Shown here in pieces: positions 55,635-62,949 of a stretch of DNA of 64,000 nt. Positions within the stretch are counted from its first letter, which is position 1. Every line of letters begins with the position of its first letter. A program made the position numbers and the translations under genes. Below the pieces are notes generated by a model. It saw nothing but the letters and a program-made list of their open reading frames with translations. It ran no database searches and was not told the DNA's origin. The stretch spans positions 1,123,501-1,187,500 of the forward strand of contig NZ_FMIX01000004.1 of the NCBI RefSeq assembly GCF_900095845.1, in the 5' to 3' direction. The stretch comes from Streptococcus timonensis. GTDB lineage: Bacteria; Bacillota; Bacilli; Lactobacillales; Streptococcaceae.

Positions 55635-56093
55635 TTATCCGACTACAGCGGACTCCTTAGGTGCTGAGTTCCAGCTAATAGTACACTCAAAGCTTTCAAA
55701 CTCAGACGCCTCACCGCCTCCAATTTTAATGCCAGAGGCTGTAGCTACGCCCACATATTGTTTTTTGCCATCAGCGTCAACAACTTTAAACCACAATTTA
55801 CGCCCATCACCGACTTTAAAACGCATGCCAGCAATGATAGCCTGCGCCTCATCCTCTTTGATGTAGTCCCCCTCAAATGAGAAACCGTATTTTACAGATT
55901 TCACTACTGTTTCAGGTGTTCCATCACCATTGTAGTAAGCTGTGTCATCTGTCTCCTCGTCATTCTCAACCTCAGCGGTTGTCACTCCATCTGCAAGCCA
56001 TTTCCAAGCGTCACCTGTTGGCTCTGTTGCTGCATTTTCTGCTGACCAAGGCGCCACATAGTGTTTACGCTTGGCGTTTTTTGATTTTGGCAT
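55635..56093 (-). CDS. phage major tail (tube) protein
   Basis: A 152-residue tail tube protein. It opens MPKSKNAKRKHYVAPWSAENAATEP and has the beta-rich core with GDGTPETVVKSVKYGFSFEGDYIKEDEAQ. The last segment (FESFECTISWNSAPKESAVVG) fits family ends. The strong terminator right after it fits a highly expressed tube protein. Confidence 0.82.
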   Translation of the reverse strand: MPKSKNAKRKHYVAPWSAENAATEPTGDAWKWLADGVTTAEVENDEETDDTAYYNGDGTPETVVKSVKYGFSFEGDYIKEDEAQAIIAGMRFKVGDGRKLWFKVVDADGKKQYVGVATASGIKIGGGEASEFESFECTISWNSAPKESAVVG

Positions 56094-56495
56094 TTAATTT
56101 CCTCCATTTACTTCAATTTCTGCCGTTACATCTAACATGTAAATATAAAAGCCTTGATCATCACGGTCATTAAGGAATGGCTGTGAGACTTCAAGGCCTC
56201 TGAATTGATATGAGTTATTTTTGCTAGGTAGCTCTAATTCAAAATTAGCAAGTGCATGATTGATAGTCCACAAAATAGAGCTTGTTCTTTGATGATCAAG
56301 TGTCTTGATAGCCACCTCAAAAACAAGGCTAATGTCTTGCTTTCCGTCCATGTACTCTTTTAAAATTTTGCCACCTGGCAAAGGATATAGGACTAAATCC
56401 TCTTTCTCTGATAAGTAGTCAAGTCTACAAGTAAGAGAGAGGTTTAGTGTGTTGATAAAGTCTCTGAGGACTTCGGAAAAATCATTGTTATTCAT
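56094..56495 (-). CDS. minor capsid / tail completion protein (Minor_capsid_3-like)
   Basis: A 133-residue protein opening MNNNDFSEVLRDFINTLNLSLTCRLDYLSEKEDL. In streptococcal phages the third of three head-tail joining proteins, probably tail terminator-like, lies here. It overlaps the previous gene by 4 bases and adjoins the major tail protein start. Assignment is by similarity to the Minor_capsid_3 family and by order. Confidence 0.72.
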   Translation of the reverse strand: MNNNDFSEVLRDFINTLNLSLTCRLDYLSEKEDLVLYPLPGGKILKEYMDGKQDISLVFEVAIKTLDHQRTSSILWTINHALANFELELPSKNNSYQFRGLEVSQPFLNDRDDQGFYIYMLDVTAEIEVNGGN

Positions 56496-56854
56496 GCTTT
56501 TACTCCCATTGCTTTTATTCCTACTCTCTCCCAGTCTTTAAGGTGGAGCGCTGTAGCTTTCAAGTCCCAGCGCTTTCCAGTTCCTGGTGTAGTGTATTTT
56601 TTGAAATAAAAAACCCTAGCCTTGTTGTAGCTAGAGCCGTAAAATTGGGCTCTGGCATAAGGCCCAGGGTACCTGACCCCATCTTTAGTAGCTTGGCCAC
56701 TTCCACTGAGGTCACCACTTTTTCTAGGAACAAAAGGGCTCATGTCTGTTAGCATTTGGTTAGCTATGGCCAGTTTCCCTTTTGCTAAGGCTGTTGGAGA
56801 TACCTTATTTTCAATCCCTTTGAGGTCAATTTTGACAGATACGCTAGTTCCCAT
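56492..56854 (-). CDS. minor capsid / head-tail joining protein (Minor_capsid_2-like)
   Basis: A 120-residue protein, MGTSVSVKIDLKGIENKVSPTALAKGKLAIANQMLTDM... with PFVPRKSGDLSGSGQATKDGVRYPGPYARAQFYG. The start is the ATG at 56854, which overlaps the preceding stop (TAATG). The frame runs nine bases further upstream (MHL...). The Gly/Tyr-rich middle and basic C-terminus are typical of the HK97 gp10-like/Minor_capsid_2 group that bridges connector and tail. Confidence 0.75.
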   Translation of the reverse strand: MGTSVSVKIDLKGIENKVSPTALAKGKLAIANQMLTDMSPFVPRKSGDLSGSGQATKDGVRYPGPYARAQFYGSSYNKARVFYFKKYTTPGTGKRWDLKATALHLKDWERVGIKAMGVKA

Positions 56855-57195
56855 TAAATGCACTCAACCTCATAACAAAATATTTTCTGTTTATGTGGAT
56901 AGCTAATAGGTAATATAGCAGTAATTCTATATTCACGCTCACCATCATTGATGATGGCATTTTTAAAGGTATCATCTAAGGTAATAGGACAATGTTTAGG
57001 GTACACAAATAAGGTACTAGGTTTGGACTCTTTACGGCTGTTTTTGGTGCCTTGCACTTGATACTGTCTATCAAATCTGACATGTTTAAGGGTCACTGGG
57101 CTCTCTAATATTACTTTTCCCCATCCGTCTTTTTCACCTGTATCTTTTTTGATTGTTACAGTATCAATTAATAAACGCTTATCAATCTCTATCAT
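56854..57195 (-). CDS. head-tail joining protein (Minor_capsid_1-like)
   Basis: A 113-residue protein, MIEIDKRLLIDTVTIKKDTGEKDGWGKVILESPVTLKHVRFD..., resembling the stopper-like Minor_capsid_1 family. It starts inside the end of the upstream connector gene (14-base overlap) and its stop is overlapped by the next start. The beta-rich pattern suits a small ring protein. Confidence 0.75.
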   Translation of the reverse strand: MIEIDKRLLIDTVTIKKDTGEKDGWGKVILESPVTLKHVRFDRQYQVQGTKNSRKESKPSTLFVYPKHCPITLDDTFKNAIINDGEREYRITAILPISYPHKQKIFCYEVECI

Positions 57196-57574
57196 ATCCT
57201 ACCCCTCTATACCCAAAACCAGCTGATTTCAGGATGTTTAGGGCGTCAAGTGATAGATTATACCTAGAGCTTTCAAAGGATTGTTTTGAGCCTCCCTGAT
57301 AGCTTATATGAGTCCTACCTAATATCACTGTTGAGGCTGACTGTCTGTCATCAGCTGTAGTAATACCACTAGCGTCTAAATATGCCACTTGGTAAGCTGT
57401 AGCAAGTTTGACAGCTTTCTTTCTAAACTTGATTTCAGTTTCAAAATCAACAAAATCATAAAGATTATTAAGAAAGAGATTGATAGCCACCTCTGCCCTT
57501 GTCAATAATTTTTCAAAGTCATCTACTTCATCAAAACCTAACTCATTAAACTCATCTTGTGTCAAATAAGCTAT
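57182..57574 (-). CDS. head-tail connector protein, probable AUA start
   Basis: A connector of about 130 residues (…AYLTQDEFNELGFDEVDDFEKLLTRAEVAINLFLNNLYDF…) of the gp6-like/Phage_connect_1 type; it forms the ring under the portal. The start is unusual. A GTG at 57583 lies inside the Shine-Dalgarno GGAGGTGATT and has no ribosome site of its own. Eight bases after GGAGG is ATA (57574), where homologues would be expected to have ATG (MAYLTQ...). I therefore place the start at that ATA. The SD can pair with CACCTC upstream (57604-57599), which may further limit translation. Confidence 0.6.
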   Translation of the reverse strand: MAYLTQDEFNELGFDEVDDFEKLLTRAEVAINLFLNNLYDFVDFETEIKFRKKAVKLATAYQVAYLDASGITTADDRQSASTVILGRTHISYQGGSKQSFESSRYNLSLDALNILKSAGFGYRGVGYDRD

Positions 57575-57607
57575 AGTAATCACCTCCGATAAAAAAAAGA
57601 GGTGGTA

Positions 57608-57808
57608 TTACTTACCTGCCTCTTTAGTTTCTTCTTTTTCGTCAACTGGTTCAAAGAATGGGCTCAACTCAGGATGTGACTGCTTGCCTTGAGCATTTAA
57701 GCTCTCAGCTACTTTGACATCAATGTCATACACTACATCCTTGTCATAGCTTTGCTCTTTGCCGTTGACATTAAAAACAACATTACTTGTTGCTTTAAAC
57801 TGAGCCAT
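57608..57808 (-). CDS. small phage head-region protein
   Basis: A 66-residue acidic protein, MAQFKATSNVVFNVNGKEQSYDKDVVYDIDVKVAESLNAQ..., with a short beta-rich start and a charged tail (DEKEETKEAGK). Its ATG lies 5 bases after the preceding 46-residue ORF. It occupies the place between major capsid and connector where small head proteins are found. No family recognised. Confidence 0.6.
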   Translation of the reverse strand: MAQFKATSNVVFNVNGKEQSYDKDVVYDIDVKVAESLNAQGKQSHPELSPFFEPVDEKEETKEAGK

Positions 57809-57813
57809 TTGGT

Positions 57814-57954
57814 TTATTCCTCCACTTTATAGCCATTGTTTTCAAAGGCTGATACCATGATAGGATCAGACAGGGTAAATGATACCCCATCCTTAGTCAA
57901 AGTGACATCAGCTTTAACCTCTACTACTTCCTCTACTGTGTTATCATTAGCCAT
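57814..57954 (-). CDS. 46-residue phage ORF between capsid and connector genes
   Basis: ATG at 57954, preceded by CCTAAGGAGG-type ribosome site (TAAGGAGGTAATCA), runs 46 codons: MANDNTVEEVVEVKADVTLT... to ...FENNGYKVEE. Its ending overlaps the ribosome site of the next gene (GTGGAGGAATAA). It follows the major capsid gene by 11 bases. The sequence KADVTLTKDGVSFTLSDPIMVSAFENNGY is a plausible small beta domain, possibly a capsid decoration or a regulatory peptide. Unknown. Confidence 0.65.
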   Translation of the reverse strand: MANDNTVEEVVEVKADVTLTKDGVSFTLSDPIMVSAFENNGYKVEE

Positions 57955-57965
57955 TGATTACCTCC

Positions 57966-58790
57966 TTAGGCTGTTTTGTGGACATAGATAGCCTTTTTCT
58001 TAGCGTCCAATACGAAAGCGTCATAACGGATACGACCCTCAACTAATTTACCGTTGATACCTGGTGGGTTGTCATGGATCTTGTAATCTTCCAATTTAAC
58101 AGGTGATGTAGTAGCTGCTGGATGAGCGATAATAAACTCAACACCTGTAGGCATATATGTTGATGGTGTCAATACTACTGGCATACCGTCAATCATACCC
58201 ACTTGACCCTTGATAGTGATTTCTTGTCCAAGGTCTGAGTTTTTGATGAATGTGTCATCAAGTTTAATCAACTTGTAGAATTTAGGAGATACATGCAAGA
58301 TACGACCAGCCACAGGGACTAGAGCGTCTGACAATTTAGATTGTCCCTCAAGTACAAGCTCATAAGCGTTAGTTTTATTGACTGCGCCTGTTGCAATATG
58401 TCCAGTATCAGCACCTGAGGCCATTGCTGATAGACGGTACTTATCAACCTCAGGGATGACTACCTCTGAAATTTGACGAGCTAGAGCCTTGCCCTCTGCC
58501 ATGGCTCCATTTGTTCCTTGTAAAGATTTCTTGTCAATCGTGAATGTGAAAGAACGGTCTTTAGAAAGTGTCATAGTTTGGACTGAATTTCCAAGCTCGT
58601 CAGCTGTACCGTAACGATTTTGACCAGTAGTCTGGTAGTCATTCATTGCTGATGTAGCGACTGTGTAGACCTTGACTGTCTCAGCGTCAATAAAGTCAAA
58701 ATCTTGGTTGATAGTGCTAGTAGTAAGAGCCTCTCTTGTAAAGCGCTCATCTACTTTATGACTGAATTTTTCTGCGTAATTTACTGCCAT
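57966..58790 (-). CDS. phage major capsid protein
   Basis: A 274-residue coat protein of the HK97-like fold, opening MAVNYAEKFSHKVDERFTREALTT. The segment FIDAETVKVYTVATSAMNDYQTTGQNRYG is a known lead of streptococcal phage capsids. Length is short, with no prohead protease domain, which agrees with a separate scaffold protein encoded directly upstream. Confidence 0.87.
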   Translation of the reverse strand: MAVNYAEKFSHKVDERFTREALTTSTINQDFDFIDAETVKVYTVATSAMNDYQTTGQNRYGTADELGNSVQTMTLSKDRSFTFTIDKKSLQGTNGAMAEGKALARQISEVVIPEVDKYRLSAMASGADTGHIATGAVNKTNAYELVLEGQSKLSDALVPVAGRILHVSPKFYKLIKLDDTFIKNSDLGQEITIKGQVGMIDGMPVVLTPSTYMPTGVEFIIAHPAATTSPVKLEDYKIHDNPPGINGKLVEGRIRYDAFVLDAKKKAIYVHKTA

Positions 58791-58819
58791 TTATATTTTT
58801 CCTCTTTTCTTTTTTGGTA

Positions 58820-59398
58820 TTATACGCTATCAAAGCCAGCAAAAAGGGCTTTGTCCTCTGCACTTAGGCCATCATCTGCATTACTTGCTGATGGATTACC
58901 TGGGACAGAGATATTAGGGTTAGGTTGCTCTTGCACTGTTTGGAAAAGGTAAGGGCTTGACTCTCTGAGTGAGTTGATCGTGTCCTCAAGCTGAGGTTTG
59001 CCATCTTCTCCTAGCTCAATACTGTCTAGGTCAATGAATTTCATCAAATCATCAGAGTTGTATGCACCTACATCTTTCAAAGCAAGAGCAATAGCATTGG
59101 TTTTGGTTACCTGAGCAAGGTTTGCCTCACTATCCAGCTTATACTGCTCAAATTGTGCCTTGAGTTGTTCAAGCTGTTGCTTGCTTTCCTCACTAGCACC
59201 CTCTTTGGCTTGTAAGTCTTGGATAGCTTGAGTCTGTTGCTCAAGTTGTTGCTTTAATGTATCATTTTCAGCTTGTAACTCAGATTTGGCCTGTGATTTT
59301 GCATTCTCAATACCTGCACCGTACGCTTGCATGATATTGTCAATCACTGACTTATCCTCAATACCTGCCTCAACTAACATTTCACGTTTAAGACTCAT
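58820..59398 (-). CDS. phage scaffold protein
   Basis: A 192-residue protein with a predicted coiled coil in the middle (QLEQQTQAIQDLQAKEGASEESKQQLEQLKAQFEQYKLDSEAN, about 48-95), and a C-terminal region with acidic residues (SNADDGLSAEDKALFAGFDSV). Such proteins guide coat assembly and are removed or lost afterwards. It lies just before the major capsid gene, after a terminator. Confidence 0.85.
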   Translation of the reverse strand: MSLKREMLVEAGIEDKSVIDNIMQAYGAGIENAKSQAKSELQAENDTLKQQLEQQTQAIQDLQAKEGASEESKQQLEQLKAQFEQYKLDSEANLAQVTKTNAIALALKDVGAYNSDDLMKFIDLDSIELGEDGKPQLEDTINSLRESSPYLFQTVQEQPNPNISVPGNPSASNADDGLSAEDKALFAGFDSV

Positions 59399-59461
59399 GT
59401 CTTAATCCTCCTTTTTACGTCACATGGACAAATTAAGACAGTTTTACGCCATGCTCCAGGG

Positions 59462-59500
59462 CAAAATAAAAGAGCGTCCTTAGACACTCTTATTTTTTAT
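59462..59500 (-). terminator. internal terminator between the MuF/immunity pair and the scaffold gene
   Basis: On the minus strand AATAAGAGTGTC pairs with GACGCTCTTTTATT around a TAAG loop (one G-U pair), followed by TTGCCC. It follows the acidic small ORF (stop 59522) and precedes the scaffold start 59398. The stretch 59399-59521 has no gene. Confidence 0.7.
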
Positions 59501-59521
59501 TTCATGTTTTACATGACAAAA

Positions 59522-59779
59522 TCAAATCATTCCCTTTAACTTCTCATGATATTTTTCAAGCCACTCACGGTTGTCAGATAGCTCATAACTTTTTAATTCT
59601 TCTAACTTTATGAGTATATCGTCATTTAGCAGGTCAAATAATTGTTCATTTTCAACCTCTAGTAAATCGCCATTGATTGATGATAACCACTCGCCAAAAT
59701 CAAAAGAGAAATCCCAAACGCTGACTTTCTCATCAAGGACTTGCTCAAACATTTTTAAAACTTCTTCGCTTTTATTCAA
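59522..59779 (-). CDS. small acidic protein, probable immunity to the MuF C-terminal toxin
   Basis: An 85-residue protein from a TTG start (59779) with ribosome site AAAGGA ten bases ahead; the start overlaps the stop of the MuF gene (TTGAATAA), giving tight coupling. The sequence is very acidic (about 22 Asp/Glu to 9 Lys/Arg): MNKSEEVLKMFEQVLDEKV..., DFSFDFGEWLSSING, ...LNDDILIKLEEL.... No family recognised. The position directly behind a minor capsid protein with a basic RNase-like C-terminus is where immunity genes of MuF polymorphic toxins occur. Inference from position and charge. Confidence 0.6.
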   Translation of the reverse strand: MNKSEEVLKMFEQVLDEKVSVWDFSFDFGEWLSSINGDLLEVENEQLFDLLNDDILIKLEELKSYELSDNREWLEKYHEKLKGMI

Positions 59780-61424
59780 TTTTAGTAAATCCTTTCTTAA
59801 TCTTATTTTGTGGAAATACAGTAACAACTACACCAGTGGTAGGCTCTGTAAAAATAGAAATCCTATTATAATGTCTGACATGTCGTCCATCTCTATCAGA
59901 AATATAATTTACTGGTTGACTCATCATGTTAAGGATAGTTTGGTAGTTGTATTTTATTGTTCCATTTTTGCGTTGTAATCTCTCAATATATCTAGCGATA
60001 CCATGGTCACCAAATAAAATACCATCTTTTTTGAAATTCCAATAAGCCTCTTTTGCTTGTTCTTTTTGTCTGTCGTTAAGTCGTTCTACTATATCACCGT
60101 TAAGGTAAGAGATGACACGATTATCATGCCTAAGTTGCCATTTTTGGTCACGGTCTAAGGCTTTGAAATCACTATAAGACTTAGGTGCTTTGTTTCCTAA
60201 ATTTTGTAGTATTTCAGAATACTCCTTTTTAGAGCGTTTGTCAATCGTTTTGTATAGTTTTTTTACAGCGTCATCATCATAGTAGTATTTCTCTCTAGCA
60301 TAATCTCTGTGTAGGTAAGGGTGTTGACTCAAAAAGCCTCTCATAGCTCCCTGTTTCATTCTCACCTTACTCTTATATTTAGATATTAGCTCACTGTCTC
60401 CTAGCTTTTCTGCAACATGCAAAAGCTCCTTAGACTTCCTGATAGATCTTTCTAGGGCTCTCTGTTTAGCCTGTACGTTTGCATTTGCTATAGCCTCCTC
60501 AGGTGTTAGGTCTTTCAAATGATCAGGCAAATCAGGCTTGTAGTTGACCCCTGGGATGTATGGTGTCATCTCATGAGTGCAATTTATACCTTGACATCCG
60601 GCAGGATGACCGTAGCCATAATCAGCTAAAGCTAAGACACGCTCTCCAGCCTCAGTTCTAGCAACTCCAGTAGTTACTATCTGATGTTGTAGAGGAGCAC
60701 ACATCTCTCTTGCTGTGGCTTTTTTGTGGTAGTAAAAGGTATCTATACCTAATTCCTCAGCTGGAGCCATTCTGACCTCACGGTAGACCCTCCAAGCTGT
60801 TGACTTGATGACCTGTCTAGCATAAGTGTCAGCTTTCCAGCGCTTGCCTTGGCTATCAGTAAAGCCGTAAAATCCCTTTTCAGCCCATTTCATGACTGTA
60901 TCAGAGATAGCTTTGTCTGATGTAGTAAGCCCTGTGACCACTTTGGCTACACTCTCCTCAATGATAGACTGATAGACCTTTCTGACACTCATTGGCAAAG
61001 TGGTATTGATGAGGTTATCTATGTCTCCCATGGTCTGATTGACATAAGCAGCTAGATTGGTCTGTATGAGTGAGTTATCGGTAAATTGTCCACCCATAGA
61101 CTCAAGTAACTGCTCTTTAGTGTCTTTATATACTTTGTATCCCTCATTTTGGATGACATACCTGAGCTGTTCCTCAGCAATTCCTGAGCGCTCTGAGATA
61201 AGGCTGACATTATCATCATTAAGCAAGCCCATCTCATTCATTTTCTCAAGTTGCCAGATATAAGGGTTATCATTAAGACTAGCAGAGCCACGCTCTTTGA
61301 TACGGTCTATTACTTGGTCAAAAAGGTCAAGAGTTAGCTGATGGTAAATGTCAGCTACTCTACTAGCGTCAAGCATTAATTGCTGATCATTTAGCTTGAT
61401 TGGTTTCTTTTTGACATCAGCCAT
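59772..61424 (-). CDS. phage minor capsid (MuF-type) protein with C-terminal RNase-toxin-like domain
   Basis: A 550-residue protein. Residues 1-300 match the phage minor capsid 2/MuF family (YHKKATAREMCAPLQHQIV, GYGHPAGCQGINCTHEMTPYIPGVN, metal-like Cys/His residues) that joins portal and head. A basic linker follows (about 320-465). Residues 470-550 are a separate small domain: DHGIARYIERLQRKNGTIKY, SQPVNYISDRDGRHVRHYNR, TTGVVVTVFP. His, Arg and an ending VVVTVFP strand recall BECR-fold RNase toxins (PBECR type) attached to MuF proteins, an identification made by eye. The domain is basic (about +7). A coupled acidic gene follows. It starts 4 bases after the portal stop. Confidence 0.8.
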   Translation of the reverse strand: MADVKKKPIKLNDQQLMLDASRVADIYHQLTLDLFDQVIDRIKERGSASLNDNPYIWQLEKMNEMGLLNDDNVSLISERSGIAEEQLRYVIQNEGYKVYKDTKEQLLESMGGQFTDNSLIQTNLAAYVNQTMGDIDNLINTTLPMSVRKVYQSIIEESVAKVVTGLTTSDKAISDTVMKWAEKGFYGFTDSQGKRWKADTYARQVIKSTAWRVYREVRMAPAEELGIDTFYYHKKATAREMCAPLQHQIVTTGVARTEAGERVLALADYGYGHPAGCQGINCTHEMTPYIPGVNYKPDLPDHLKDLTPEEAIANANVQAKQRALERSIRKSKELLHVAEKLGDSELISKYKSKVRMKQGAMRGFLSQHPYLHRDYAREKYYYDDDAVKKLYKTIDKRSKKEYSEILQNLGNKAPKSYSDFKALDRDQKWQLRHDNRVISYLNGDIVERLNDRQKEQAKEAYWNFKKDGILFGDHGIARYIERLQRKNGTIKYNYQTILNMMSQPVNYISDRDGRHVRHYNRISIFTEPTTGVVVTVFPQNKIKKGFTKIE

Positions 61425-61428
61425 TTAA

Positions 61429-62937
61429 TCACTCTCCATAAATTGAGACATCCTCAGGGCTACGCTCATCATTTACATCATCAATGACATTGCCATCAAT
61501 CTCAGCCTTAATCTTTTTGGCTTTTTCAGGTGTCACGTTTAGGACTTTCTCAATAGCCATTGTGTCAGTACCAAAACCAGCATTTACTACTTTTATCCAG
61601 TAGTCCAGTTCAGCATTTCTGTCAGTAAAGACACCATCATCAAGATTGACGCTGATTTTGTCCATCTCAGGGATTTCACCTGAGTATAGTTTATAAGCCT
61701 TGGCAAGTTCTAGCATTGAGATGATGAGTTCTTTTAGAGACTGCTCTACTAGGCTGACAATACTATTTCTCATTTGGTATGTGTCAGAGTTCTCAGAGAC
61801 AATCTCTGTAGCTGTTTTCATTGACTTACCGTCAAAGCTAAACATACCAGCGGATACACCAATCTGCATTTCAAAGAGTGCCAAGCCCTCGTTAATAGCC
61901 TTGATGTAGTCATCTGATCGGATTGGTGTAGTAAGGTCTGTGATACCTATGCCCTTATCAATGTCACCAGAGTCAAATTGCTCATAGACATTGTGGCCTG
62001 CCTCAAATTCACGCTTGACTATGACATTATCACCATCTTGATTGTATTCTGCTTTAATCATTTGGCTAGGCACGGCCACCCTACGCTGACCCATCTTGAC
62101 CTCCCACATAAACTCATCATAAGTTGTATTAAGAAAGTCTATTGTAGTCTTAGCATTGTCAAAGATAGACAAACCTAGTGGACTGTTAATATCTTTGTTA
62201 TTCATGCCTGGAGGTTTTAGATAAGTGAATAGTGGACGACTCAATCTATTTAACTCCACAACTTCCTCTAAATCCTCATAAATTTCTGACAGTGGCACTC
62301 TTGAGCCTACTGCATGCTTATTATCAGACCTGTATAGCTCGTTTGATACTGTGTATTTATCATTTGACCACTCATGAAATTCAATCAGTGTGTAATATCT
62401 CTGCTTGTTGCCATCAGCTTTGATGGTCTTGGTCACGATTGCAGCACTAGACACATCCTGAGTGTTAGATTGCAATGGCAAAAAGACAGGCGCTTGAATA
62501 AATGACACCCTTACACGGTCATCATCAATATAAGGCCTCATAGCAAGACCACCAAGGGCTAAACAACTCTCAAGGTATCGCTCAAAGTTCTTTGTAAATC
62601 GGTCATCTTGTAGCTGTTGCTGGATAAACTTATTAGCTTGCTCGTTATCTACTTTAATTTCAGCCTGTTCATTAAATACAAGGCTTGCAATTTTCTTAGC
62701 AGCTGTACGGCCAATAGGTAGGTGGTTGAAATCTCTTTTATTTTTAGCCCCATTACTATCTCTGTACTCTACTTGAGGATAATGGCCTGAAAAATACTTA
62801 ATATTCTCTCTAATACGGTCATACTCTGCTGATGATACTGCTATTTTTGGATGATCAGTGATGTAAGTTAGGTTTTGAGTAGTCATCACATATTTACTCC
62901 TTTTAAAAATATCTTTAATTGTTTGGACTATTCCCAT
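61429..62937 (-). CDS. phage portal protein (SPP1 gp6-like)
   Basis: A 502-residue portal that forms the DNA entry ring. Opening MGIVQTIKDIFKRSKYVMTTQNLTYITDHPKIAVSSAEYDRI and then IKYFSGHYPQVEYRDSNGAK... LPIGRTAAKKIASLVFNEQAEI is typical of streptococcal and SPP1-like portals. The body carries the GLSIFDNAKTTIDFLNTTYDEFMWEV segment. The acidic tail ends DERSPEDVSIYGE. It lies between terminase and minor capsid genes as usual. Confidence 0.9.
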   Translation of the reverse strand: MGIVQTIKDIFKRSKYVMTTQNLTYITDHPKIAVSSAEYDRIRENIKYFSGHYPQVEYRDSNGAKNKRDFNHLPIGRTAAKKIASLVFNEQAEIKVDNEQANKFIQQQLQDDRFTKNFERYLESCLALGGLAMRPYIDDDRVRVSFIQAPVFLPLQSNTQDVSSAAIVTKTIKADGNKQRYYTLIEFHEWSNDKYTVSNELYRSDNKHAVGSRVPLSEIYEDLEEVVELNRLSRPLFTYLKPPGMNNKDINSPLGLSIFDNAKTTIDFLNTTYDEFMWEVKMGQRRVAVPSQMIKAEYNQDGDNVIVKREFEAGHNVYEQFDSGDIDKGIGITDLTTPIRSDDYIKAINEGLALFEMQIGVSAGMFSFDGKSMKTATEIVSENSDTYQMRNSIVSLVEQSLKELIISMLELAKAYKLYSGEIPEMDKISVNLDDGVFTDRNAELDYWIKVVNAGFGTDTMAIEKVLNVTPEKAKKIKAEIDGNVIDDVNDERSPEDVSIYGE

Positions 62938-62949
62938 TACTAGCTCCTT

